Shown here piece by piece: positions 21,161-32,150 of a stretch of 64,000 nt of DNA. Origin of the DNA: Sphagnum magellanicum. Taxonomy: Eukaryota > Streptophyta > Sphagnopsida > Sphagnales > Sphagnaceae. Position 1 is the first letter of the stretch; every line of letters begins with the position of its first letter. The notes below the pieces were generated by a model. That model was not told the origin of the DNA, made no database searches, and was given only the letters and a program-made list of their open reading frames with translations. Location: NCBI GenBank assembly GCA_021904315.1, contig CM038910.1, positions 10,788,001 to 10,852,000 on the forward strand. Reading direction: 5' to 3'. The translations under genes were made by a program, and so were the position numbers.

Positions 21161-24100
21161 AAGAATTTGGTTTCTGTTGGGCAAATGATTGAGCAGGGTT
21201 TGCAAGTTCGGTTCAACCCTGATGGTTGCTATGTCGAAGACTTCAAGGACAAATGTCATTTAATTGCTAAGGGCAAAAGAGTGAGCAGAATGTTTACCTT
21301 GGATGTAAGCATGCCTAAGGTGGAAGCTGCTATGTTTGCAAAAGGTGCAGGAGTTGTGGCTGATATGGACATATGGCATAAGCGTATTGGTCACGTAAAT
21401 GAGTAGCGATTGAAGTTTATGTAGAGTTCAGAAATTGTCACAGGTTTACCAAAGTTTAAAGTGGATGGAATGCATAAGATATGTGAAGCATGTCAATTTG
21501 GGAAACAAACAAAGAATGTGTTTCCGCATGACAAGAATGTAAGTAAAAGAGCACTTGATGTAGTGCATTCAGATGTATGGGGGCCAACCAAGACGGCGTC
21601 AATGGGAGGATGTCGCTACTATGTATCATTCATTGATGACCACACAAGGAGAGTGTGGGTGTACTTCATGAAGGAAAAAAGTGAAGTGTTTACTCACTTT
21701 CAGAATTTCAGAATGTTGGCTGAAAAGCAAACATGGTTGCAGGTTAAGTGCCTAAGGTTAGATGGAGGGGGAGAATATTTCTCCAATGAGTTTACTACAT
21801 GTCTGAAAATGCATGGAATTCAAAGGCAATTTACATGCAAGTATACTCCGCAACAAAATGGAGTTGCTGAGAGAAATAATAGGCACATTGTAGAGGTTGC
21901 TCGTGCATTAATGGCTGACAAGAGCATGCCACATCATTATTGGGCCGAAGTAGTTTCGACTGCAGTTTACATCATGAACAGGACCCCCACAGTAGCAGTG
22001 CATGGTATGACTCCAGAGGATACAATGGCAGAAAACCAGATTTGTCACACTTGAAAGTGTTTGGGTGCATTGCATATGTACATGTACCAGATGAGCTACA
22101 GACTAAACTGGATCTGAAGGTTGAAAAATGTGTTTTCATTGGGTACTCATTTGAGCAGAAAGGGTACAGATGTTATAACCCTATCACACGTAAAATGAGG
22201 GTGAGCAGGGATGTTGTGTTTGATGAAATGAGCAACTGGTATGCTGATGTGAAAGACATTATTGGGGCTGATGTAGATGAGCATGTGGTTGCAAAGAATG
22301 TAGATCAGCAATCACAAACATTGAGTGGATCTACTAATAGACCATGGAGTGGTAGGCTACGACGTCATAGCAGTAGTCCTACAAATACAGGTGATGCATC
22401 ATATAAAGGAAAAGAGAAGGTTGGTGAAGCCCTTGGTATGCCTGACATTTCTGCAGGATATTCACATGTAGATGGAGAGTCTAATGGCTCTGAGCAAAGC
22501 CTTGATGAGGAGTTTGGGATTCCAGCTATCAGGACACTTGGTGTGAAAAGAGCTAATGTAGCAAATAGGACACCATGGACAGATCTAGGTCCACGTAGGT
22601 CTACCAGGGAAAGATGACCAGTCCAGAGATTGATATATGATGGTTATGTAGCTCGCCATTATGCATATATGGCAAAGGTTGTGCAGGATGTTGAACCCAT
22701 TTGTTTTGAGGATGCCATTGGGCATGCACTTTGGGATAAAACCATGGATGAGGAGATGGCTGCATTGGATGCAAAGGGGACATGGGAGTTGGTGCCTTTG
22801 CCTAAAGGGAAAAAGGCTATTGGATGTAAGTGGGTGTACAAAGTGAAACACAACTTGGATGGAAGCATAAGCAAGTATAAGGCTAGATTAGTAGCCAAAG
22901 GATATGCCCAGACACTTGGCATTGATTATGAGGAGACATTTGCTCATGTTGCAAAGATGGCAACAGTGAGAGCTGTGATTGTAGTGGTTGCATCAAGAGG
23001 TTGGCTGTTACATCAAATGGATGTAAAGAATGCCTTCTTGCATGGCGAGTTGCAAGAAGAGGTGTATTTGGACCAACCACCTGGATATGAGGATATGAGT
23101 CACCCAAATTATGTGTGCAGGCTGCGTAAAGCCTTGTATGGACTGAAACAGGCACCGAGAGCATGGCATGACAAAATTGCAGAGTATCTTGTCACCATTG
23201 GCTTTTGTATGTCAAATGCAGATCATTCACTCTATGTGCGTAAAAGTGATGAGGGCATTGTGGTCATCATTATCTATGTGGATGATTTGATTGTTGGGGG
23301 TGACAATGAAAAGGAAGTTGAGCATGTAAAACGTCTCCTTAAGTAGAAATTTGACATGAAGGATCTAGGTGAGCTCAAATTCTTCCTAGGCATTGAGGTC
23401 ATCAAGACGCCTGAGGGTATATGGTTGTTACAGTGACAATATGCATTGGACATGTTGTCCAAATATGGTATGGTTGGTTGTAAGCCCATTTCTATACCAC
23501 TGAATCAGAATGGCAAGCTGAGTGCAGATGCAGGTGAGGTTTTAGAGGATGCCACTATGTACAGGAAGATAATGGGCAATCTTATCTACATGACGATCAC
23601 TAGGCCAGACTTAAACTACATAGTTGGGTTGGAGAGCCAGTTTATGCAGGTTCTTTAGAAGCCACATTTGGATGGTGTGAGGCACACACTACGCTATGTG
23701 AGTGCCACAGCAGATTATGGTCTCTTTTATGAAGCTAGCACGGAGTTGCAGGTGCATGGATACATAGATGCTGATTAGGTTAGTAGCATCTCAGACAGGA
23801 GATCTACTAGTGATTTTATGTTCTCTTTTGGGAGTGCTACTATTACTTGGAGTAGCAAGAAGCAGCCGACAGTTGCCTTGTCGAGCACAGAAGCAGAGTA
23901 CAAGGGTGCTGCGATGACAGCATGTGAGGTAGCTTGGCTCCGCAAGCTACTTGGAGATTTGGGGCTGCATGTGGACAGACAGGTTGTCATATATTGTGAT
24001 AACCTTAGTAGTATTCAGCTGGCTAGGAACCCAGTGTTTCATGCACGAACAAAACACATTGAGGTTCATTATCACTTCATTAGGGAGAAGGTCTTGGCAG

Positions 24101-24240
24101 GTGAGATTGATCTTACTTATGTCAGCACAGAGGATCAGGTTGCTGACATCTTCACCAAGGTCTTGGGAGCTGAGAAGCATCGCCGATTCCGCAGCATGCT
24201 TGGAGTGCTGGAGTTGGAGTTGAACTTGAGGGGGAGTGTT
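21161..24240 (+). pseudogene. Ty1-copia pol polyprotein, inactivated
   Basis: It encodes a GAG-preintegrase zinc finger (HKRIGHVNE ... CEACQFGK), an integrase core (HSDVWGP, FIDDHTRRVW and PQQNGVAERNN give the D, D and E positions), reverse transcriptase (WKL-type start as CKWVYKVK, MDVKNAFLHG, catalytic YVDD at 23275-23286) and RNase H (SSTEAEYKGAA, IYCDNLSSIQLARNP, TKHIEVHYHFIRE). In-frame stops occur at 21404, 21422, 22615, 23344, 23434, 23656 and 23776, and there is one frameshift at about 22020-22045. Apart from these breaks the frame is continuous, so the element is recent on an evolutionary scale but cannot make a full polyprotein. Confidence 0.9.
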
Positions 24241-24476
24241 GAGATGTCAAGCTCAATTAGAGCTGACATTCATGATGTGCCTCAGTGACTGTTCTACATC
24301 GACTGGCGCACCTAGTGACCGTTTTACATTCACATTGACTGACGCACGCGACGGATCTTCACCACTGTTTTTTGGAAGACTTGTTGTCGTTTGTGGGCGT
24401 GGGTGTTTGCAAGAACTCAAGCTCTCTCCCCCCCTATTTTTTCACTTCATGATTACAAGAACTCCTTTCCTCACAT
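24237..24476 (+). repeat. 3' LTR of the copia element (end uncertain)
   Basis: Starts TGTTGAGATGTC directly after the polypurine tract. The terminal CA cannot be fixed without a second copy. Confidence 0.6.
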
Positions 24477-26167
24477 CAATATCACCTATGTAAATGCATT
24501 CTACATGCCATCCTTTCCAATGTACAACAACACATGACTACCCATTCCATTTGCTCATAATAAGATCCCATGCATCGACATCCAAGGCAATGACATGGCC
24601 GAAAAAATGGCCAAACTTGGATATCTACAATGACACTTACAACCCAACAATAATTTCATCCACATATATCATCCCAAGGTTCTAATATTACTTACAAAGT
24701 GACAAGTTTCATCCAAGCCTTACCCATAATATACATACACATTTTCTTCTCTCACATTGACCACACCATCCATTAGATCTCCCCACAACAAGCCCCATTC
24801 TACAAATGTTTTTAAAACATACCCCTCATTGAATATTATCCAATCATTTTTGGACCCACCCATCGGTTTTAACATCGTAAATAACATGAACACTTCATTT
24901 TTGAAACATGGACAACTATCCAAAAATCTCCTTTAGCATGTTCTTTTCAATCCTTAATGTGTAAGCAATGCGAACCCTTCATCACCCATGCAAATAGATG
25001 GACACCTTTTTTTCCCTCTTGCCAACACTCAATATTCCATGGTTATAGATAACACCATAACAAAACCCTTCAACACATTAAGTATTTCTTCCACACCCAC
25101 CATTCTACTAGATGGTGATGTTTTATTCCCATTCAAAATGTTATTATTTTGCCTAATTATGTCTATATATCCTTCTACTAGATGGTTTTTTCATACATCC
25201 ACCCTTTTAAATCATCAAATTCACATATTGCCATGACCAATTCTCATAACTTGTTATCACCAAAAAAATTGAACAACTAAAAAGTTCTTTTGAATGTACC
25301 ATCCATTTGCACGAATGGCCAATTGACCTCCTATTAATCCTACCTTTGGTTCAAAAGGAGGAATGCACCTACACATGTCCTCCAACCTTTTACAAACATG
25401 ATTCCAAGTCCCAATGTCCTAAATTCGATCTAATCGCTATGTATCATCATTTTTAATAAATGTAAACTTGAATATCAAATTCGTATTATTGCTAATCCAC
25501 ATGCCACCACCTTCTAAATTGCTTTTAAAAGTGCCCTAGATATATATATTAAAGTGACTATTATAAAGTTCACCCTAGATAAGTTGTAGTAACCTTATGG
25601 TGGAGAACCTCTTATTTATAAATGATGATTAAGGCATTTGTTTCCTCTCTCCTCTCACTTTCTTTCATTTCCAAAGATCCCATACATGTTCATGTTCTTC
25701 TCATTAGTCTTAGTTTTTATCCCATATCTTGCCCAAAGTTTTATTTTATTTAGTCTAGATGGATGAACCAATTGAAAAGGCTATGCACATTCCATCTTTT
25801 AAGTGGCCAGAGGCCAAAAGATTAAGTGGTGTTACTAATAGCCCACTTTTTATAATTTTTTTAGTAGTTTTATTGTTTCAAGTTGCTAAGGTTGGGTGTC
25901 CGTTAAATATTTTCACTTGTACTTGTATTTATATTTTTACCCAATCCACTTGACATAAAGGTGAATTAAGATGTTGCAAATTTAGGGAACACATAATTTT
26001 CCTCAATGTTGTACAACCCAAGCTACCTATCATTTTAGGAAAAAGTAAAAATGAAAAGACAAATAAGTGCACAACTTGGTGATTTTGGGAAAATGGCACC
26101 CATTATTTTTAATTTTATGGGCATTATAGGCCATTGAATATGTAAACCAAGACTAATTTATTCCCTA
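24477..26167. other. AT-rich intergenic DNA, no gene recognised
   Basis: Low-GC sequence with many short open frames. One minus-strand stretch at 24720-24923 (67 codons, containing VLKTFVEWGLLWGDLM) looks like decayed coding DNA but I do not recognise it. Confidence 0.4.
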
Positions 26168-28017
26168 TGATGCACCCCCAAGCTCCTTGATAGACTCAAA
26201 TGTGAATGAATCTAAGGTGAAAATAGTGGAAGGATAAGAAGTTGAGGTACGTTCCCTAGTTTGTAGCATTTTGGGGGTAGAGGGGCGTGCTCGAGCTATG
26301 AAATGAGGACCAAAATGAGTGACAAGCGAGTCAATTACTCACATAAACATGCACAAACCTACACAAACCTAACAACAAGTTGGTTAATGCACAATTGGAG
26401 CACTTTTGAGGCATAGACAAGCCACTGGCAAACATGAACTCACAAGACTCACCACGGCCCGGACTTGGGGAAGCCCACCTTCCCCCTTATAGTATTCTCT
26501 GTGCTTAACCACGAGGCCTACACCCAAATGTCAATTTTTCTTGGGAGTCCCAAAATTAGGACTCCCATGACTTTGGAAGCCCATAATTTTTTGTGTAGAC
26601 CTCCAATTAAAATGAGATTTTTAAAAAATTTGTATTTTTTTTTAAGAGCTTTTCAATGATATGTGGCGCACTAGTTGCACAAAAATAAATCAGGGCGATT
26701 TTTGACTTTTAGTGGTCGGGAATCAAATTGGCAATTTGACTCCCGACATTTCTTTTGGCCATAACTTATGCTTTAAGTACCCAAATGGGTCATGTGAACC
26801 CATTTTAAATATTTAAGTCTCAAGATATTTATAATGATATAAGGAACCTTTCAATCCAATGAGTTTTGACCACCGTAATCGCCCTTTGAAAATTTGTGAA
26901 TCCATTCGGACTTTATGACGCACTCCCAACTCCTCAAAGGGCTCAAATGTGAGCCCAAGTAAGAAAACAGCGGAAGAAGGAGGAGTCGGAGCACGCTCCC
27001 TAGCTCACAACACTTTGAGGAGTAGAGGGGCGTGTTGAAGCTCCGGGATGGGACTAGGAACAGTTCACAAGCTTCATTCACTCACACGGGCCTGCACACA
27101 ACCCACACAAAGTGGTTAGTGCATAGTTGGAGCACCCTTGGTGCTAGGACGAACCACGGGCAACACGGACACACAAGACTCACCACGGCCCGGACTTGGG
27201 GGAAGCCACCACCTTCCCCCTTATAGTATACTCTGCAGCTCTCCATGGAGGCTACATCCAAATTGCTATTTTTCCCGAGTGGGAGTCCCGAAATCGCGCC
27301 AAATGGGACTCCCACAACTTTGGAGCCCCATAACTTTGCGAGCAGACCTCGGATCGCAATGCGATCTCAAGCAAAGTTGTAGCTCTCGTTGAGAGCTTTC
27401 CAACGATATGTGGCACGCCCCCTGCAGCTAAGTAAATCGGGTCGATTACTGACTTTTTGTGGTCGGGAGTCAAATTGGCAATTCGATTCCCGGCCCTTCT
27501 TTTGACCATAACTTGTGTTTCAGATGTCTGAATGAGCAATGCAAGCCCATTTTAGACATTTACGCTTCAAGAGCTTTCCAATGATATAAAGAACGCCATA
27601 AGACATTGAGGTTTGACCCCTGTAATCGCTCTCTGAAGTTTTGAGAGTCCACCGGGACTCCATCTCCCAACTGGGAGTTGCCTTGGGAGTGTGAGGGTTC
27701 ATTCCCTCATACTCCCTCACACTTTTTAACACTCCCGGGAGTATGTGATGTGACTCCCGGGCTTCCTCTTGCCTTAACTCCCGGGCTTCCTCTTGGCCTG
27801 CAACCTTACAACCCCCTTAGCCTTGGTCGCGAGCCCAAAGCTAGGGTTGCGACACTTTAACTCCCAAAATGGGAACCCATTTGGGAGTGTGTGGGTTCAA
27901 TCCCTCACACTTTCCTACATTCCTAGGAGCATTAAATGTGACTCCTAAGCTTCACTCTTGGCTCACACCTTTGTAGGCCCTTACCTTGGTCGCAAGCCCA
28001 AAACTAGGGTTGCGACA
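26168..28017. mobile_element. Older solo-LTR-like element, copy 3, split by copy 2
   Basis: The left part 26168-26915 starts TGATGCACCCCC and follows copies 1 and 2 in order but is strongly diverged. The right part 27860-28017 supplies the missing end, finishing CTAGGGTTGCGACA. With the inserted copy 2 and one duplicated CTTTA removed, the two parts form about 906 bp, comparable to the 939 and 968 bp of the younger copies. Five-base flanks are CCCTA on the left and CCTTA on the right, a plausible target duplication with one change. Confidence 0.85.
26916..27854. mobile_element. Young solo LTR, copy 2 (939 bp), with CTTTA target duplication
   Basis: Starts TGACGCACTCCC, ends GGTTGCGACA, and is flanked by the direct repeat CTTTA at 26911-26915 and 27855-27859. 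Near-identical to copy 1. It lies inside the diverged copy 3 of the same family. The 5-bp duplication and TG...CA ends are as expected for LTR retrotransposon integration, with the internal region later lost by LTR-LTR recombination. Confidence 0.95.
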
Positions 28018-28039
28018 CCTTATGCCACTTTGGAAGATG

Positions 28040-29090
28040 TTTTAACCTAGTTGGGAAAATCTCAATGGTTTTTTGCCCTAGATCTTCAATTTGGGTTTTA
28101 ACAAATAAGCATGGCCTTAGAAGATATAAGGAAGACTTGCTTGTTTATAAAATATGGGTTTTTTAATTGACCTATCATGTCTTTCAACATGAAGAATGTT
28201 ACAAACACATTTTTCAAAACCATGTGAGAGGTGTTCAAAGAATATATGGACAAGTTCCTAGTGTTTGTCGATGATTTTAATATTCACAATTTAACATGGG
28301 TTAATCATTTAGAGCATCTTTGATATGTATTTACGAGGTTAAAAAAAATTAACCTTAAAGTCAACCTTAAAAAATGTGAATTTGCCATTTGGATTTTATC
28401 AATTTTTTGGTTCATGTACAGTTAGTAGGGAAGGAACACATCCAAATCCTATAAATATTTAAAGGTATTATTGACTTTTCTATTTTTACATTTATCACAA
28501 ATGTCAAGACATTTAATTTTGGGATTGTAGAAACCATGTAAAAAATTATTCACATATTGTTGTCCCTTATTTTTAACAAACCAAATCAATTATGTGTTTT
28601 TGTGAATCATGAATATAAAAAACCATTTGAATTGCTAAAAGAAGTTCTAACAAAGGTATCCATGTACTAATTGTGCCTAATTGCATTAAACTATTTATAT
28701 TAGTTATGATTGGGATAACATGGATGCCATGAACAAAAAACATGGATATATGGACATGGTGAGATTTATTTTATAATGTTGAATGTAAGACAATTCTATA
28801 GATTGTAATGAGCAAAATTTGGTTAGTTTGAAAAAAAAATTCTAAACTATTATTCACATGGTGATCATTTATTCTTGAAGGAACTTATGGTTCCAAAACC
28901 TAATGAAAGGAAACATATTGTTCAAGATATGCATCTTGAAATTGGTAATTTTCAATGAGTAGTACACCCTTGCAAAGATTTGCAAACAATACTTTTGGCA
29001 CAATAGGATTGAAGAAATCAAGATGGTGGTAAGGGTATGCACCCAATGTTGGTGAAAAGAACTAGGAGCCAAATTTGATTCTTAGGAGTT
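28040..29090 (+). pseudogene. Decayed Ty3-gypsy pol (reverse transcriptase to integrase zinc finger)
   Basis: Conceptual translation, broken by stops, follows the gypsy order. Reverse transcriptase pieces are ALEDIRKTCLFIKYGFF, MKNVTNTFF, a catalytic FVDD at about 28264-28275 and LKKINLKVNLKKCEF. A connection/RNase H stretch follows. Near 28860-29055 an H2C2 integrase zinc-finger remnant reads LKELMVPKPNERKHIVQDMH ... VRVCTQCW. All segments lie in order on the plus strand with frame changes. The match is to family features I know, and LTRs of this element were not found. Confidence 0.75.
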
Positions 29091-29762
29091 CAAATAACTA
29101 TTTGGGTTTTTTGACCCAAAATTTGAAGATGAAAAGGATCAACAATTGTTGACAAAAAAATGATTAACAAAATGAAGTTGATTGTGAGATTGCATGGAAA
29201 AGTTTTGGAAAATGTTGGCCAAACATTAAAAGACAAAAACTGATGTATGGAAAGGGAAACAAATGTTTATTGGATTTGAATAAAGGGATTTTTTTTGAGT
29301 TTATTTTTTGGTGTGTAAGGTTGGTGATGGCTATTATTTTTTCATTGGAAATTATGGGAGCTTATCATGATGGATTGTGTGGTAATGTTGCATGGTGTTG
29401 GTGTGCAAGTCTAAATAAATATAAAATACGTTTCATTGGTTGCAACAAGAATTTCATTACTAAGGAACATCTATACCTATATGTTTATATTATGTTTTGA
29501 GTAGAATGCAATGCTAAACATAAGTGAACATTTCAAGTGTTATATTAAGCTACAAGAATAACTTTGTTATTTCGCTATGTAGTCATATTAAGTATGTAAG
29601 CTTAACATGAATAATAGAGAAAGGAGCCCAAAAAAATGATGACAATATTTTAAACTTTCCTTGATTTTGTGAGGACATGTGGGGTTTCGTGTAAGAAATT
29701 TGGGAAGAGTGAATTGTGAATGTGGTTATGTTGATGTTGGCAACGGGGTTCCAAAGAGACTT

Positions 29763-29905
29763 GTGCACACCACAATGTTCAAAACTTGGGTTTTACAATT
29801 TGGGTCTAGCTCAACATAAGGTATTTGTGACCTAGCTAAGCAACTAGCCAAGTACCTCAAGTTGCTAAACCCAAGTTGCAAAACCCAAGTTTTGTTATAG
29901 TGCAC
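29763..29905. repeat. 143-bp fold-back (long imperfect hairpin) element
   Basis: Both ends are GTGCAC. The left arm contains CAAAACTTGGGTTTT and CAATTTGGGTCTAGC; the right arm contains their near-complements GCTAAACCCAAGTTG and AAAACCCAAGTTTTG. Pairing continues inward with mismatches to a small loop around 29835. Size and shape fit a MITE-like fold-back or a miRNA-like precursor. No target duplication is obvious. Confidence 0.75.
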
Positions 29906-31506
29906 ATGGTGTAATTGTTTCATAAGGATTTGTATCTACGTCTATTCCTAGTATGGAAAAAGAAAGATATGATGTATAAGGTTGTTACAAGTTGTGTAGT
30001 AATCTAAGAATATATATGGAGTCATATGTAAAGGAGATTTAATTATGTGAAGAACATAAAAAATTATGTGAAATTATTTAATTTGAATTTTTAATGTCAG
30101 TGAAACTGTGAAAAGGTGTGTTGGGAATCTTGTTATTTTAGTGATATGTTGATGGTATGAAAGTTTAAACATCATTGTTGGGTTGTTATGTTAAAGTTGA
30201 AAAGTCTTTTGTATTATTGTAGTTCAACATGGACATTGTCAATGGGGTTAGGATGAGAAAGAGACCCATAACCAATAATGGGATGTAAGCTAAGGTTTGA
30301 TTTAAAGAGCTTCTCAAAATTCACTAGAATCTAAATCGATAGAAAGTTAGTATCTTTGAAATTTCATTGGCAAGATAATAATTATTGTTGTGTAAATTGT
30401 TATGCATCAATGCAACATGAGGTGTTTGTATTGTGTTTTTGAATTGGTGGGAATATGTATCATGTATAAATATATTCCTTTTAGGGTACAATTCAACATT
30501 GAGTGTTAGTTGTTTGTGAAGGAATTATTTTTTTGAATATTGAATCATTATTTAATTCTTTTATTTTTTTGGCTACTTATTCAAAACCAAATATAAAGAT
30601 CTAGTGGTTTTTACTATTTCTTTTATTACTTTTGGTGATTGAGACCCCCAAAACTCACTTTGTTTTTTTTTTTTAATTATTTTTGGAAAAAAAATTAGTA
30701 AAAAAAAGGATGCGAATCCAATTATATTAAGGAATCTTTTGGAGGGCTCTACCATGAATCAAATTTGAAGGAACATTAATCATGAATCAAATTTGCATGC
30801 AATGGGTTTAGTAAAAAATCAATTACAAAACTAATGTGACGTGATTAGACTAGTTTTAGGCCAAAAGTTTCTTAAATGCATAGTGGAAAAAACAAAACAA
30901 TTGTGCAAGTCAATAGCTAGCTTCCATCTTTCAATCATTCTTAACACACCATGAAATGAATTTTGAAAGCCCCAAGCATGCCAATTCTACCTTTGAAGGC
31001 AAAAACTCATTAATTTCATTGATGCCACCTTCCTTAGAAAATACAAAAGGAAATGAGGATGTGGGTAAAGAAATGAAAAAAATGGATGTAAAAAATGATC
31101 ATGTAAATGAACTTATTAGCCTCCACCCAAACTATGGGTCCTGGATGATGTTGATGCAATTGGAAGTTGGCAACAACTCGGGTCATGTAATAGGTGATGT
31201 TTAATTCTTGATTGAGGAAATTGTGCAATTGGCTAATGGTTTTCAAAAGAAACTTAACCAACCACAAACAATGGATGCATATAATAGGACCTATGGGACG
31301 TTGGTAAATACATTTGTCAATTGGTTTTTTCTTTAAACCTTTTAGATTACCCGACTCAACTGGAACAAATGTTTTAGACTTACCTTGCCCTTACTCTTCC
31401 CAACCAACTAATATATGTTTGAGATGAGAGAGAACCCACTTGTACAAGAACCCTCCCTTAGAACATAATACAGCATTCCTTGTTGTTGACCACCTTGTAA
31501 GTAAGG
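29906..31506. other. AT-rich intergenic DNA, no gene recognised
   Basis: Contains A/T homopolymers (for example around 30660-30710) and short unrecognised frames, one being an 82-codon plus-strand frame at 30956-31204. Nothing can be assigned. Confidence 0.4.
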
Positions 31507-31532
31507 TTAGGTTTAGGGTTTAGGGTTTAGGG
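31507..31532 (+). repeat. Interstitial telomere-like repeat, TTTAGGG type
   Basis: About three and a half copies of the plant telomere heptamer TTTAGGG in the plus orientation. Confidence 0.9.
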
Positions 31533-31947
31533 TCTTCTTCTTCCTGCCCAAAGAAGGCATGGTCCCATATGATGAAGAGAAAGGAATCCGGCCACGCTTT
31601 ACAACTCAGTTGTAGGCTAGTGAGTGTTGAAGAAGGCATTTCACATGGGCGCTAGGCTCTAGCTACTTTAGCTTAAAGCTTAGTCTGCTCAGCTCCAGCA
31701 GTAAGCTGAACTCAGCAGTGTTTGTAGTTCGTATCATCAGAGACTCTGTAGTAGCGTACGGGGGAGTGACCGCCGTGGAGGTGAAGCAAGAATGCTCCTG
31801 ATCAGTTTTTGTGGCTTGTGACATGACCACGCGTCGGAAACTGAAGTCGCATTGCAGCATTTAGCTGGATTGTTATTGGTTGTCATCTCCAGCAACACGT
31901 GGGAGTCGAAGCTCGGACAATCGTTGCTGAGTATTCTTATCCTGCCG

Positions 31948-32150
31948 CGGATCTAGACAAGGCGCCCTCAGCCACGGGAATAAAGTGTCAGAAATCAATC
32001 AAGTGGCCACTGCCGTAAAGTCTGAGCCCAAGTTGAGAGTCGCTTTCCAGCGGATCTAGACAAGATGCCCTCAGCCACGGGAATAAAGTGTCAGAAAACA
32101 AGTGACCACTGCCGTAAAAGTCTGAGCCCAAGTTGAGAGTCGCTTTCCAG
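31948..32150 (+). repeat. 103-bp tandem duplication
   Basis: 31948-32050 recurs at 32051-32150. Both copies start CGGATCTAGACAAG and end GTCGCTTTCCAG, and share CCCTCAGCCACGGG and CACTGCCGTAAA. The copies differ by a few substitutions and a small deletion. Confidence 0.95.

Larger units (their letters stand above)
21158..24476 (+). mobile_element. 5'-truncated Ty1-copia retrotransposon
   Basis: Domain order GAG-preintegrase, integrase, reverse transcriptase, RNase H is that of Ty1-copia. The gag, protease and 5' LTR are missing; the element begins abruptly at the right end of the LTR-like sequence. A polypurine tract GAGGGGGAG ends at 24236 and is followed by TGTTGAGATGTC, the expected start of the 3' LTR at 24237. 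The LTR's 3' limit is uncertain and 24476 is only an approximate end, because no second LTR copy is in the window for comparison. Confidence 0.85.
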
